Of a DNA stretch of 64,000 nucleotides, positions 1-9,151 are shown in pieces (position 1 is the stretch's first letter; each line of letters begins with the position of its first letter). A model generated the notes under the pieces. The model searched no databases and was not told where the DNA came from. It saw only the letters and a list, made by a program, of their open reading frames with translations. The DNA is from UBA1181 sp963626555. Lineage in GTDB: Bacteria; Bacteroidota; Bacteroidia; Bacteroidales; Paludibacteraceae. The DNA is taken from positions 37,574 through 101,573 of the forward strand of contig CAVFXQ010000004.1 in the NCBI GenBank assembly GCA_963626555.1, written 5' to 3'. A program made the position numbers and the translations under genes.

Positions 1-3000
1 TAGATATCGCCATAGTTTCCTTCTGTGAATTTACGAGTTTCAAAGACAGCAGAGTTACCTGTATCGCCATCGCCACTCCAATTATATGTGATAGAAGAAA
101 CGTTGGATTGGGTTTTAACCTCAAGGGTTGCCGTTCGGTCGGGACAAGTCTCTACATTTTCAGCGACGATGTCCAACGTGTCTATCACCACTTGGATAGG
201 TTGGATTTCCGACATACACATTTCGCCAGAAGCAACCTTTGCATTATACGAACTTTGAACATAGTATGTACCTGATTCTGCCACTGAAGTAGAGCTCAAC
301 GACTTGTTTCCATTTTCATCGCTAAAGAAAGTGGTTGTATACGTCATTTCTGGCACTTCGTTTGTTATAGATGAGGTTGGCTTCAAATCCACAAGTTCAG
401 AGCAAACCTCCTCTGGGTCGGTTATGGATAGAACAGGTGTAGGATAAACAGTAACCTTAATCTCTACAGGAGTACTAACAGCTTTTGTCTGTTCATCTCG
501 CTGAGCCACCCAGTAGGAGGTTGTAGTTACCCCATTCGCCAACACTTCCGCATTTCCAGACAGTGGGTAGGTGTCGCCCTCCCACTCTGCTGCCACAAGC
601 GTGTTGGTAGGCTTGTTCGTGCCATACCACAACAAGGTGTATTGCTCAGCAGTCTTTGTACCTTTGGGTTGTTTTTCGGCGGTCAAATTTGCCAACGGTT
701 CACCCTCACAATAAGCAACATCCTGCACAATAGGCGACAGTGCCTCACTAGATTTCACCGTAAGAGTATATTCCACATCACAAGCCGTAGGGGCGGCGTC
801 AAAATTATCGTGAATGAAAACTGTATACTCTATTCCTTCTTCTGTAACATTTTCATAGTTAACAGTGAGTGGCGGCGCAGTGTTCTTTGTTGCTGTCATC
901 ACTGTTGATGCTCCAGCGATAGCAGTCCCCGCCTCAACCGACGAACCTTTATACCAAGAAACTGTATAATCATAGTAATCGTCTCCACTCTCTTTCACTC
1001 CGTGTATGGGATTCTTGAGGGAAATTGTTGTTATTCCAACTTCCTTGCTCAACTCTATAACATTCTTCACAGGGTCAAAATAACCGCCATCAACGGCAAA
1101 GACATTTGCATCTGGCTCCGTGCATCTATCGCAGTTTAATCCTGCTTCCAAACATTTTATGCATACTGAAATATTACGGCAGGGCGATAAGGCATTCACT
1201 TTCAACTCTTCTGGGTCATTGAGCGTTTCAGACTTTCCCACCACCACTCTAAAGTAGACTTCTTCAGCCTCTCCACTCTTTATCTTCGCAAAAGAAGGAT
1301 GATCGGCAGGATTTTTAATCTGAAATTTAGGAGTGGTAAGTATGGACGCACCTGCGTCGTCGGTCAACGAAATCCAGTTCACTTTTTCCGCATCCGTCAC
1401 TCTCGGATCGTCGTAGGTGTATTGGAACATATAACTCATTGTCTCTCCGAAAAATTTGGAAGAAGCAGATGAAGTTTCGCACACTAAAGTAAGCAAATCA
1501 TCTGTGCAGAGGTCTGTCAAATCTTGCGAGCCTTCCAATTCATATCCGATATTAATGTCTGGAGGCAAACACACACGGAATGTGATATCGTCAATGGCAA
1601 AGTCGCCACGTTTTCCATCTTCGTAGTCATCTTCTTTGCTCACGATTCGCATTGTTGCGCAGCCTTCCGTACCCGCAGGCAAGGTGAATGTCTCGCCATA
1701 CCACTCCCAAGCTGGTCCTGTCAATTTCTTGTCCCCACTTGAGTAAAGCTCTTTTCCACTCTCATCAATCAACTCAACAGACAATGTTCCAACAGACGTC
1801 TTCGTGTTACTATTGATGGCAGAAACCGCCGCACCAAAGGTCACCTCTTTCCCAGGACACAATCCGCATACAGTCTGCTCATACAGCGATTTTCCTTTCC
1901 AACCATCCGATTTGATATCAATCATTAAGAAACCGCCCTCCGCATTTTCGTCATGCGAAATCAGTTTCTTTGAATACGGGTCTTTTGTACCAATGGCATA
2001 GCCCTCATTTTTGATATTCTTGTTGTATTTCACCTTCACGGCGGCACCATTATTCTTCAGATCAGACACACAATAGCCAAACGAACCATTTAGTAGATCT
2101 TTTGCATCAACAGTTTGCTGTTCGCCATTCAAATCGGTATAAGTGTATTGATTTCCCTCAAACGAACCGAAATCATCAAAGAAGACATCGACCATCGCCA
2201 TTGGGTTGCCCTCCGCATCTTTGCAGCAATCATTCACCGTCAACTCGTAGACATCGCTCAACGAAGGATCACAACCTGCTATTGTTACTGCCACTTGTAT
2301 CTTGTATGTACCTGCATTAGGGGCTTCAAAACTGAACGTGCTACCTGTTCCTGTTGCTCCAGTAACTGACTCCATCCATTGATAGGTCGTTCCCTCTGGA
2401 TATGTGTTTTTCAAACCAACCAAAATTGGCATTGATGGGCAAGGATAGCCCGAATAGGAGATTTCAGGCTTCAATTCGCTCTCCACACGGACATTGTCAA
2501 ATCCAAGCGGCACATTGCTCATCCCCTCGGTTCTTCCTATATAAAAGGTGATATTACCATTTTCATCAGCAACACCGCTATAAGAGAACGTAGTGAGCTG
2601 ACCAGGTTGTATTTCAGCTGTTTCTCCCCCTTCCAAAGCACCATTGCCATTCAAATTTGTAGATATTTTATAAAGCAAACCGTCACCTTCTTCTCCATTC
2701 CATTTTTTTTGTTGAACATCATACTTCGCACCAAAAATATTGATCTCACCCTCGGTAAGTCCCTTCGTTGCTGCGAAAGTAGCCAACGATGTATAATCTA
2801 ACAAATTACAAACATCCACAGAAAAAGTAACGTTGGCTCCTGGAGTCAAACCTTTAGCGGTATAAGCGAAAACATACGAATTTTCGGCACTTGTACCAAA
2901 ATTCACCAACATAGGCGAACCACTTCCCTTACCCAAAATCGGACTAATCAGTTTTGGATTGGACACAATTGCAGAGTAGCCCACCTTGTTCTTCGCCACA

Positions 3001-3308
3001 TCGCCCGACACCGAATCGGCTTGCCATGCCTCTAAAGTGATCATCTTACCGGGCACTGTCAGTCCATACGAGGCAATACCCGTCTGAATTGCATCTGATG
3101 GCGAAGCATAGAAAGTACAGCCAGACCCACTCAACGCTTCAATTTTATCGTCCAGGTCGCTACTAAACCACCCTTTTTCATCGTTTGTCAAATTGATATC
3201 ACACAATGTGGATGACACATCAAAATCCGTCGAACCAACCACACAAGGAGCCGCAGATAGCCTTGCCATAGCCAACCCAACAATCAGCAACATTCCAAAT
3301 TTTCTCAT
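1..3308 (-). CDS. Large secreted Ig-like/PKD-like surface protein (C-terminus outside window)
   Basis: The frame is open from an ATG at 3308 to the left edge with no stop, so about 1,100 residues are visible and the C-terminus is missing. It starts with a signal peptide (MRKFGMLLIVGLAMARLSAA). The rest is a chain of beta-rich, Cys-containing extracellular modules with phrases typical of Bacteroidota adhesin and PKD-like domains: PxLxI, GTYxVQ, TTSYWV, GxTYxW. It also contains segments like carbohydrate-binding jelly rolls (GDFAIDDITF, PLGFDNVRV). I see no catalytic motif. By analogy with such Bacteroidota proteins it is probably exported by the type IX system and attached to the cell surface, but the sorting domain that would show this lies outside the window. 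It is probably transcribed alone, since the porin gene upstream has its own terminator. Confidence 0.85.
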   Translation of the reverse strand, partial: MRKFGMLLIVGLAMARLSAAPCVVGSTDFDVSSTLCDINLTNDEKGWFSSDLDDKIEALSGSGCTFYASPSDAIQTGIASYGLTVPGKMITLEAWQADSVSGDVAKNKVGYSAIVSNPKLISPILGKGSGSPMLVNFGTSAENSYVFAYTAKGLTPGANVTFSVDVCNLLDYTSLATFAATKGLTEGEINIFGAKYDVQQKKWNGEEGDGLLYKISTNLNGNGALEGGETAEIQPGQLTTFSYSGVADENGNITFYIGRTEGMSNVPLGFDNVRVESELKPEISYSGYPCPSMPILVGLKNTYPEGTTYQWMESVTGATGTGSTFSFEAPNAGTYKIQVAVTIAGCDPSLSDVYELTVNDCCKDAEGNPMAMVDVFFDDFGSFEGNQYTYTDLNGEQQTVDAKDLLNGSFGYCVSDLKNNGAAVKVKYNKNIKNEGYAIGTKDPYSKKLISHDENAEGGFLMIDIKSDGWKGKSLYEQTVCGLCPGKEVTFGAAVSAINSNTKTSVGTLSVELIDESGKELYSSGDKKLTGPAWEWYGETFTLPAGTEGCATMRIVSKEDDYEDGKRGDFAIDDITFRVCLPPDINIGYELEGSQDLTDLCTDDLLTLVCETSSASSKFFGETMSYMFQYTYDDPRVTDAEKVNWISLTDDAGASILTTPKFQIKNPADHPSFAKIKSGEAEEVYFRVVVGKSETLNDPEELKVNALSPCRNISVCIKCLEAGLNCDRCTEPDANVFAVDGGYFDPVKNVIELSKEVGITTISLKNPIHGVKESGDDYYDYTVSWYKGSSVEAGTAIAGASTVMTATKNTAPPLTVNYENVTEEGIEYTVFIHDNFDAAPTACDVEYTLTVKSSEALSPIVQDVAYCEGEPLANLTAEKQPKGTKTAEQYTLLWYGTNKPTNTLVAAEWEGDTYPLSGNAEVLANGVTTTSYWVAQRDEQTKAVSTPVEIKVTVYPTPVLSITDPEEVCSELVDLKPTSSITNEVPEMTYTTTFFSDENGNKSLSSTSVAESGTYYVQSSYNAKVASGEMCMSEIQPIQVVIDTLDIVAENVETCPDRTATLEVKTQSNVSSITYNWSGDGDTGNSAVFETRKFTEGNYGDI

Positions 3309-3524
3309 TTTGGGGAATAAGTCTACTTATAACGGTTTTATACTACACGTAACAATATGCATTTCAGGTTTCAAAAACTCTATAACACACATAGTTACAA
3401 TCCGCTAATTTAATGTTTTTATGATAAAGTGTAACATATAACGGCAAACAAATTTCAAATTTAACATTTTACGACAAAGTGCATAACACAACCTAATGCA
3501 TCTCCAAAAGCGCAAACAAACGAG

Positions 3525-3554
3525 AAAAAATTCTGCACCTTTAAGAGCGCAGAA
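3525..3554 (-). terminator. Rho-independent terminator after the porin gene
   Basis: On the minus strand TTCTGC (3554-3549) pairs with GCAGAA (3536-3531) and is followed at once by six T (3530-3525). It lies 40 nt past the porin stop and separates the porin operon from the surface-protein gene. The remaining 3309-3524 carries no gene I can support; it must hold the promoter of the surface protein, but I see no clean TAnnTTTG box there. Confidence 0.7.
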
Positions 3555-3595
3555 TTATGACGTTCTATACTCTATGAACTTGATTAGCCAATAAA

Positions 3596-5704
3596 TCAGC
3601 GTGCAAACATTGCACTGAGTCCGAACTTGAAGTAAGATGGATCCATTGCGTAGCCTCGCATATAGAGGTAGTTGTATTTGTTCATCCAAAGAGCGTTGAA
3701 GTGGTTGTATGCCACATAAAAACGTACACGCTTCAACTGAAAATTGAGGAATGCATCCATATAGACATAGTCTCCATACTTTGTATAATTGCTACTGTTG
3801 GCATCTTGAACAAAAAATTGACCCGTCGCAGGCATATAGTTTGGCGCATTATAAGCACTATTCCACCGCATGTCCACACCAATAGCAATATTCAAAACCT
3901 TAAACAATTTGTCGAAACGAAGATAGGCAGACGAGAACCAGGAGAGTGTTGGCAAAGGAAGAACCTTAGCCTCGCTCGTCTGTTGAAAAGTCAACTCATT
4001 ATCCCAATGCAAATGCCAAATTCTCGCTCGTTCTTTAGCGGTAAGCGTCAAAATCTGTAGATTTTGATCGTATTGCTGAGGCAATGCATTTTTATTCCAA
4101 TAGACATAGTTATTCAAATTTCTGAAATCGGCCGAAATTTTCAAACCTAACCCATCATAGAACGCAAAAGTAGGGAACGACAAGAATCCATTGACAGTAA
4201 AATCTTGTTTGTTTTCAAAATCATTGCTCCACTTGATATGGTTAGAGAAATAGTAATCTTCATAGAAGTCGGGACAATAACGCTCAAACTTTGCAGAAGC
4301 ACCAATTTCAACAGGTTGCTTACCCCAATTAGCGCGGCTGTCCAATTTTCCACCCACCTCGAATGATGATGCCGTTTTCTTCTCGTCCAAGAAATAATAT
4401 TCGCCATAAAATTGATAAGTGAAGACAGGTCCTTGGTGTTTAGAAAGAATGGCTCCGACTCCAAATTTGTTTCTATGAATCGTGTTATAGGCAGGGTTCA
4501 TCGTATAGCCCAACGAGTCGTTATGAGGAGTCACCTCTCCCGTTGCTAACGACATGTTTTCATCCAAATAGGTGTATTTGTTGGTCGTTAAAGAAGCGTA
4601 GGCTGCAAAACCGAACTTCATCAAAGTGTTATATTCCTCGTTGAGGGAAATTCCGATCGTCTGCTTTGTTTGGAAAAAGCGTGAAGAATCGCACGACGAA
4701 ACCGTGTTGTAGTTTTTCGCATCACTCAGATTATAACTATGATAAAAGCTATCCACTGAAAAGCCACCAGAAATAGCAGCCCTCTCATAAAAGCGTCTCC
4801 AATCACTTTCACTACTGAACTTGTAGATAATGGATGTTACAGGTATTATTTCAGTAGTTGTTGAATCGGGCGTAACTTGCACTTCTTTCTCAACGCCAAA
4901 ATTGTATCGATAGTTGAACGACGCATTCCAATTGCGCACCTTCGTCCAATCATTATCCGTGAAATAAACAGGTATTGTAGTAGATTCCATATTACCCGTA
5001 TTCTTAGGGTCTGTTATGTTTTCGTCTTCTGTGAAACCGCCACTTTCATAACTCTCATAGCCATTGAATGAGACAGATGCTCCAAACTGGCTATGGAATC
5101 CATCGTAACTCATAAAATAACCTGCGTTGTAGTTTTTGGTAGACTCAGACGAATAGAATCCGTATGCCTTCGTCCAATCCCCATAGAGTCCGAAGTTAAA
5201 TCTTTTATTGACATTGACAGTGAAAAGTCCATCTAAACGACGAGCATCTCTATTATTTTTCGTACCACTATAATAATTGATGTATGAAAAGGGAACCTTC
5301 GTGTTAAAGTAGGTGATATCTTCCGATGCCCGATAGTAAATTTGATACGGTTGAAAGAAGATGAAATCAGTTTTTTGTTTTCTGTCGACAAAGATAGCCG
5401 ACTGAGCAGGCGAACCCATATTGCCTAAAGTCTGTAAAGCGATCGTCTTTTTGTAGGCAGGATTGTTGACATAGAAATTTGTCATTGAGGAGTCTATTTC
5501 CACATCTTCTTTGAATGCCAATGGTCCTTTATAGTTCCAAGTGAAAATGGTTCTGGGACTGACAGTTACCTTTTCCAAGCTATCCGCAGAGGCCACACTA
5601 TCAACTGCAACCGTCAAAGAGTCTGCATTATTTATATCCTTTTTTCTTGCCAAAACAGGCAAAACAAAAAGCAAAGAGACTAATATCAGAAGGAAATTTC
5701 TCAT
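3596..5704 (-). CDS. Putative porin (Porin_10-like outer membrane beta barrel)
   Basis: The protein has 702 residues from the ATG at 5704. The frame opens 25 codons earlier, but this start begins directly with a signal peptide (MRNFLLILVSLLFVLPVLA), so it is preferred. After a short Ser/Asp linker the protein is a long series of alternating aromatic and polar strands (NFGLYGDW, FGASVSFNGYE, FNYRYNFG, VEIGASAKFERY, VRFYVAYNHFNALW) and ends in FKFGLSAMFAR, with an aromatic and a final Arg as in barrel C-termini. Length and pattern fit the Bacteroidota 'putative porin' family. The substrate is unknown. It is the last gene of the minus-strand run nfeD - M16 peptidase - YjdF-like - porin, 32 nt after its neighbour. 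Confidence 0.8.
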   Translation of the reverse strand: MRNFLLILVSLLFVLPVLARKKDINNADSLTVAVDSVASADSLEKVTVSPRTIFTWNYKGPLAFKEDVEIDSSMTNFYVNNPAYKKTIALQTLGNMGSPAQSAIFVDRKQKTDFIFFQPYQIYYRASEDITYFNTKVPFSYINYYSGTKNNRDARRLDGLFTVNVNKRFNFGLYGDWTKAYGFYSSESTKNYNAGYFMSYDGFHSQFGASVSFNGYESYESGGFTEDENITDPKNTGNMESTTIPVYFTDNDWTKVRNWNASFNYRYNFGVEKEVQVTPDSTTTEIIPVTSIIYKFSSESDWRRFYERAAISGGFSVDSFYHSYNLSDAKNYNTVSSCDSSRFFQTKQTIGISLNEEYNTLMKFGFAAYASLTTNKYTYLDENMSLATGEVTPHNDSLGYTMNPAYNTIHRNKFGVGAILSKHQGPVFTYQFYGEYYFLDEKKTASSFEVGGKLDSRANWGKQPVEIGASAKFERYCPDFYEDYYFSNHIKWSNDFENKQDFTVNGFLSFPTFAFYDGLGLKISADFRNLNNYVYWNKNALPQQYDQNLQILTLTAKERARIWHLHWDNELTFQQTSEAKVLPLPTLSWFSSAYLRFDKLFKVLNIAIGVDMRWNSAYNAPNYMPATGQFFVQDANSSNYTKYGDYVYMDAFLNFQLKRVRFYVAYNHFNALWMNKYNYLYMRGYAMDPSYFKFGLSAMFAR

Positions 5705-5736
5705 CGGCTGCAAAGTTAGCAAAAGGGAGCGACTTA

Positions 5737-6366
5737 TTAAATTTTTTCTTCGTCGTATCGGTAACTCAGAGACGCACATGCGGCAAATATCGCCCCTATC
5801 ATCGCAAAAAGCATATCTTTCTGTGTATCAAAGAAATCCCCCTGAGATGCGACGAAACTATCTGCGAAGTCGCCCGACACCATTACAGTAGCATACTCAA
5901 ACAGCTCGTAGAAAGCACTGATAGCCATAGAGACGCTGATGCAAAGAAAGACTTGCATAGTACTTCTCTTCACTATCTTTTTTGTTATCAACATCTCTTT
6001 GCAAGCCAAGTATGGCGTAACCCCTTGCATAAAATGACCCAATTTATCGTAGTTGTTACGTTCCCAATCGAAGGTTTGTCCCAACCAATCCGTTGGATTG
6101 AAGAAAGGGACTTCTGAATAGGTAAAGATGCCCCCGATTGTGAGGACTATGATTTCTATTGCGAAAATGAAATTCAGTAAACGAGAGAAATGAACACCAC
6201 GATCCAAGAGAATGAAAATGGCAACAAAGCCAATATAGGCAGGCAACACCTCCATGAACCACACGACAACATCCTTTGCAACGAACGCAGAGAGCGTAAC
6301 CAACCAAAAAAGCAGAATATATGCGTATAAAGACTTCCTTTTTTTTATCCGATCCACAATATTCAT
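5737..6366 (-). CDS. DUF2238/YjdF-like integral membrane protein
   Basis: This 209-residue protein has about six hydrophobic segments and short charged loops (MNIVDRIKKRKSLYAY at the N-terminus, YRYDEEKI at the C-terminus). The central features YDKLGHFMQG and AFYELFEYATV place conserved His and Glu residues in or next to the membrane; this is the hallmark of the DUF2238 (YjdF) family. Biochemical function is unknown in the family. It lies 30 nt after the M16 peptidase gene and is probably co-transcribed with it. Confidence 0.8.
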   Translation of the reverse strand: MNIVDRIKKRKSLYAYILLFWLVTLSAFVAKDVVVWFMEVLPAYIGFVAIFILLDRGVHFSRLLNFIFAIEIIVLTIGGIFTYSEVPFFNPTDWLGQTFDWERNNYDKLGHFMQGVTPYLACKEMLITKKIVKRSTMQVFLCISVSMAISAFYELFEYATVMVSGDFADSFVASQGDFFDTQKDMLFAMIGAIFAACASLSYRYDEEKI

Positions 6367-6396
6367 ATCATTTTACTTTTTAACACCTATTAGACT

Positions 6397-7644
6397 CTAT
6401 CTTTTTGACTTATAGAACAAGGTTGTTTTATTAGAATCTTGAAAAACACGTTGAGAAAAACTGATTGCATCCTCGGGTGTAACCTTGTTGTATACATCTG
6501 TTTGCTTGAACAAATCATTAGCATCACCCAACAATTCATGATAAGCGAGGTCGGAGGCGAGGTCGGTTCGCGAGAAATAGTCTCCCATAATCTGAACCTC
6601 GTGCTTATTACGCAGTTTTTGAGTTTCGTATTCAGAAATCCTCTCGTTCTTCAACTCGTATACCAACTCGTCAAAAGCCTCGTCGGCGATGGAGGGAGTT
6701 GTTCCATCTGCAAATTTTCCAGAGAAATAAAAAACGCCTGCCTCAATCAAAGACGATATGTAAGCATTGGCTCCCGTAAAAATCTTCTTTTCATGTACTA
6801 AACGCTGAATGACACGAGACGATTTGCCATTTGCCAAGACATCAGACACGAAGTCGGACACTGCATAATCACTCGTTTTTCGTCCTCCAATATGATATGC
6901 TCGAAAATAGTAAGAGACAGGAACATCTCGCTCCACTTCAACATATTTAGACTCTGTCTGAATGGGTACAGGAGGAATACATCGTACTGCAATTTTTCGA
7001 CGAGGAATGCCCCCATAATATTTCTCAACTAATCGTTTTGTTTCATCTAAAGATATATTGCCGACGACAGACAAAATGGCATTGTTTGGCGCATAATGAG
7101 CGTAGAAAAATGTTTTAACATCCTCTAAAGTAGCCTCCTTGATATGTTCCAATTTCAAACCGATGCTAGGCCACCCATACGGATGGTCTAGCCCATAGAC
7201 AGCACGCGCCAACTCATGATGGATATCGCCATAAGGTTGGTTGATACAACGCTCTTTAAACTCCTCACAGACAACTTGACGTTGCACTTCCAGACTTTTA
7301 GGAGAGAAGAGCAACCCTTTCATCCTATCTGCCTCCATGTAGAAAGCAGTCTCAACGTTGTTAGAGGGGATTATAACGTAATAATTGGTATAATCAATAC
7401 AAGTGAACGCGTTATTCTCACCACTGGCAAGTTGTATTGGCTCGTCATAATTTGGTTCTGCTGGCGTGCCTCCAAACATAAGATGCTCAAACAGATGAGC
7501 GAAACCAGTTTTGTCTACCCTTTCATCCTTCGAACCCACATCATAGAGCGTGTTGACTACCACTAATGAGGTGGTTTTATCCTCCTTATGCACCACCCTC
7601 AAGCCATTTTCGAGCGTGAACTTGTTTATCACCTGTTCTGTCAT
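6397..7644 (-). CDS. M16 family zinc metallopeptidase
   Basis: This 415-residue protein has the inverted zinc motif HLFEH (H50, E53, H54) in GFAHLFEHLMFGGT and the downstream glutamate region RQVVCEEFKE, so both zinc-ligand parts of the M16A/B families are present. The C-terminal half carries the second, non-catalytic-type repeat (SYYFRAYHIGG, SDFVSDVLANGKSSRV). No signal peptide is visible, so cytoplasmic action is likely. Many M16B enzymes pair with an inactive partner subunit; none is encoded beside it here, so it may act as a homodimer or find a partner elsewhere. It is 10 nt downstream of nfeD. Confidence 0.9.
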   Translation of the reverse strand: MTEQVINKFTLENGLRVVHKEDKTTSLVVVNTLYDVGSKDERVDKTGFAHLFEHLMFGGTPAEPNYDEPIQLASGENNAFTCIDYTNYYVIIPSNNVETAFYMEADRMKGLLFSPKSLEVQRQVVCEEFKERCINQPYGDIHHELARAVYGLDHPYGWPSIGLKLEHIKEATLEDVKTFFYAHYAPNNAILSVVGNISLDETKRLVEKYYGGIPRRKIAVRCIPPVPIQTESKYVEVERDVPVSYYFRAYHIGGRKTSDYAVSDFVSDVLANGKSSRVIQRLVHEKKIFTGANAYISSLIEAGVFYFSGKFADGTTPSIADEAFDELVYELKNERISEYETQKLRNKHEVQIMGDYFSRTDLASDLAYHELLGDANDLFKQTDVYNKVTPEDAISFSQRVFQDSNKTTLFYKSKR

Positions 7645-7654
7645 CTGTCCACCA

Positions 7655-9031
7655 TCACTTTTGTTTCACATACAACTGTCCTGTAGAAAAACGTCTTACC
7701 ACTACGATTGTTCCTTCTTCCACATAACCACCATTTTCAGACACAGCATTGTATACATCATCGCCGATTTTCACTTTTCCAGACGGACAAAGCACGGTTA
7801 CTGTTATACCTTCCTGTCCTACCAATGAATTTTCAACCTTTTCCACCTCTGTGTTATCATCTAAAGATGTATTCAAAGCGATATTTTTAAATATACCATC
7901 TTTTCCAATCTTAGTTGACAAATAGTAGACAAGGATACCGGAACCTATCAACGCCAACAACACCGTCAGAAGAGCGATAGAAGCCTCATACGCAGAAACA
8001 GTCTTGAAAGAGAACCAGTCGTTCGGCAACAAACATAAAATAAATCCTGCGACAACAAAGACTATTCCCAAGATACCCGTGATGCCGAACCCTGGGATCA
8101 AGAATATCTCAACTAATACGAGCCCGACACCCAACAAAATAAGGAGTCCTTCCCAAATATCAGCCAAACCGTCAATATAGAGCGGTGCAAAATAGAGGAT
8201 GGCGGCAACAATAGAAACAGCCAATGCGAAACCGATGCCAGGCGATTGCATTTCGAAATAAATTCCGCCAATGATTAACATAATCAAGACACCATGCAAA
8301 ACAGGATTCATCAACCAACCTTTGATATCGTCCCAAGCAGTTGCCTCGTACGAAGATAGTTGATAATCAGGCTCATGCAAAGCGTTTACTATGATTTCGT
8401 CAATACTTTCATAAATACCTTCACAATACCCATATTGCACAGCATCGTTCGCCGTAAACGTAAGGATTTTCGTAGAATCGACCACGCCAGGCACCACCAC
8501 GCTCTCGTCGACCATAGCCTCGGCAATCTTAGGATCTCTTCGCCATTTTTCTATTGTATCGCCATTTACGACAACCCGCACCTTTCCTTGTGATTCAGCC
8601 GTTGAGCGAATAATTGAACGCATATAGCTTTGATACTTATCGGGGGCTTTCGAGCCATCCCCGTTCACCACCGTGGCTGCACCAATATTAGCACCTTGAC
8701 GCATATAAATGCTATCGCACGCAATCGAGATAAGAGCTCCCGCACTCGCGGCGTTATTGTCAATAAAAACATATACAGGCTTTTTATAGTTGAGTATAGC
8801 CGTCCGCATAGAGTCTGCATAATCTACTGCTCCACCATATGTGTTGAGGTGCAAGAAAACAGCATCCACCTGATTTTCAGAGGCCTCTTCTAACCCATTT
8901 TTCAAATACTGCCAAGACGTCGCACTAATTTCCTTGAAAACTCTTATCTCATAATAAGATTTGCTCGCCCAACATTGAAGGAAGAGGGCGCAACAAAAAA
9001 ACAAGAGACAAACAATCTTTCGTCTTATCAT
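7655..9031 (-). CDS. nfeD: NfeD-type membrane-bound serine protease
   Basis: The 458-residue protein has a signal peptide (VCLLFFCCALFLQCWAS), then a ClpP-like domain at about residues 30-230. The nucleophile region is NNAASAGALIS, and a QGANIGAA segment follows as in NfeD/SppA-class proteases. Four to five membrane segments lie at about 240-370, and a C-terminal OB-fold NfeD domain is marked by GQEGITVTVL and GKVKIGDDVYNAVSENG. Full-length NfeD usually works with a stomatin/SPFH-type partner, which is not adjacent here. It is the first gene of the minus-strand run of four, divergent from the GH74 gene. Confidence 0.9.
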   Translation of the reverse strand: MIRRKIVCLLFFCCALFLQCWASKSYYEIRVFKEISATSWQYLKNGLEEASENQVDAVFLHLNTYGGAVDYADSMRTAILNYKKPVYVFIDNNAASAGALISIACDSIYMRQGANIGAATVVNGDGSKAPDKYQSYMRSIIRSTAESQGKVRVVVNGDTIEKWRRDPKIAEAMVDESVVVPGVVDSTKILTFTANDAVQYGYCEGIYESIDEIIVNALHEPDYQLSSYEATAWDDIKGWLMNPVLHGVLIMLIIGGIYFEMQSPGIGFALAVSIVAAILYFAPLYIDGLADIWEGLLILLGVGLVLVEIFLIPGFGITGILGIVFVVAGFILCLLPNDWFSFKTVSAYEASIALLTVLLALIGSGILVYYLSTKIGKDGIFKNIALNTSLDDNTEVEKVENSLVGQEGITVTVLCPSGKVKIGDDVYNAVSENGGYVEEGTIVVVRRFSTGQLYVKQK

Positions 9032-9064
9032 AAAAAATCAATCAATTATATTCTTTTACCACCC

Positions 9065-9072
9065 CAAAATTA
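9065..9072 (-). promoter_or_regulatory. Candidate -7 box for the nfeD operon
   Basis: TAATTTTG on the minus strand matches the Bacteroidota TAnnTTTG element 34-41 nt before the nfeD start. No clear TTTG -33 box stands at the usual spacing, so this is a weak call. Confidence 0.35.
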
Positions 9073-9151
9073 GGTAAAAAGAGTGAAAAAAACTTAATTT
9101 GCGAAACCTTATATTACAACCGAAAGATAAATAAAAGAAAATATTTTGAAT

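Noticed and set aside
25..3408. Short plus-strand open frames across this stretch
   Set aside because: They lie opposite the long open frame of the surface protein, are mutually unrelated and have no start context or family resemblance; they are shadows.
9146..9151. TTG start two codons before the GH74 ATG
   Set aside because: The ATG starts directly at the signal peptide; the TTG adds only two residues and has no ribosome site.
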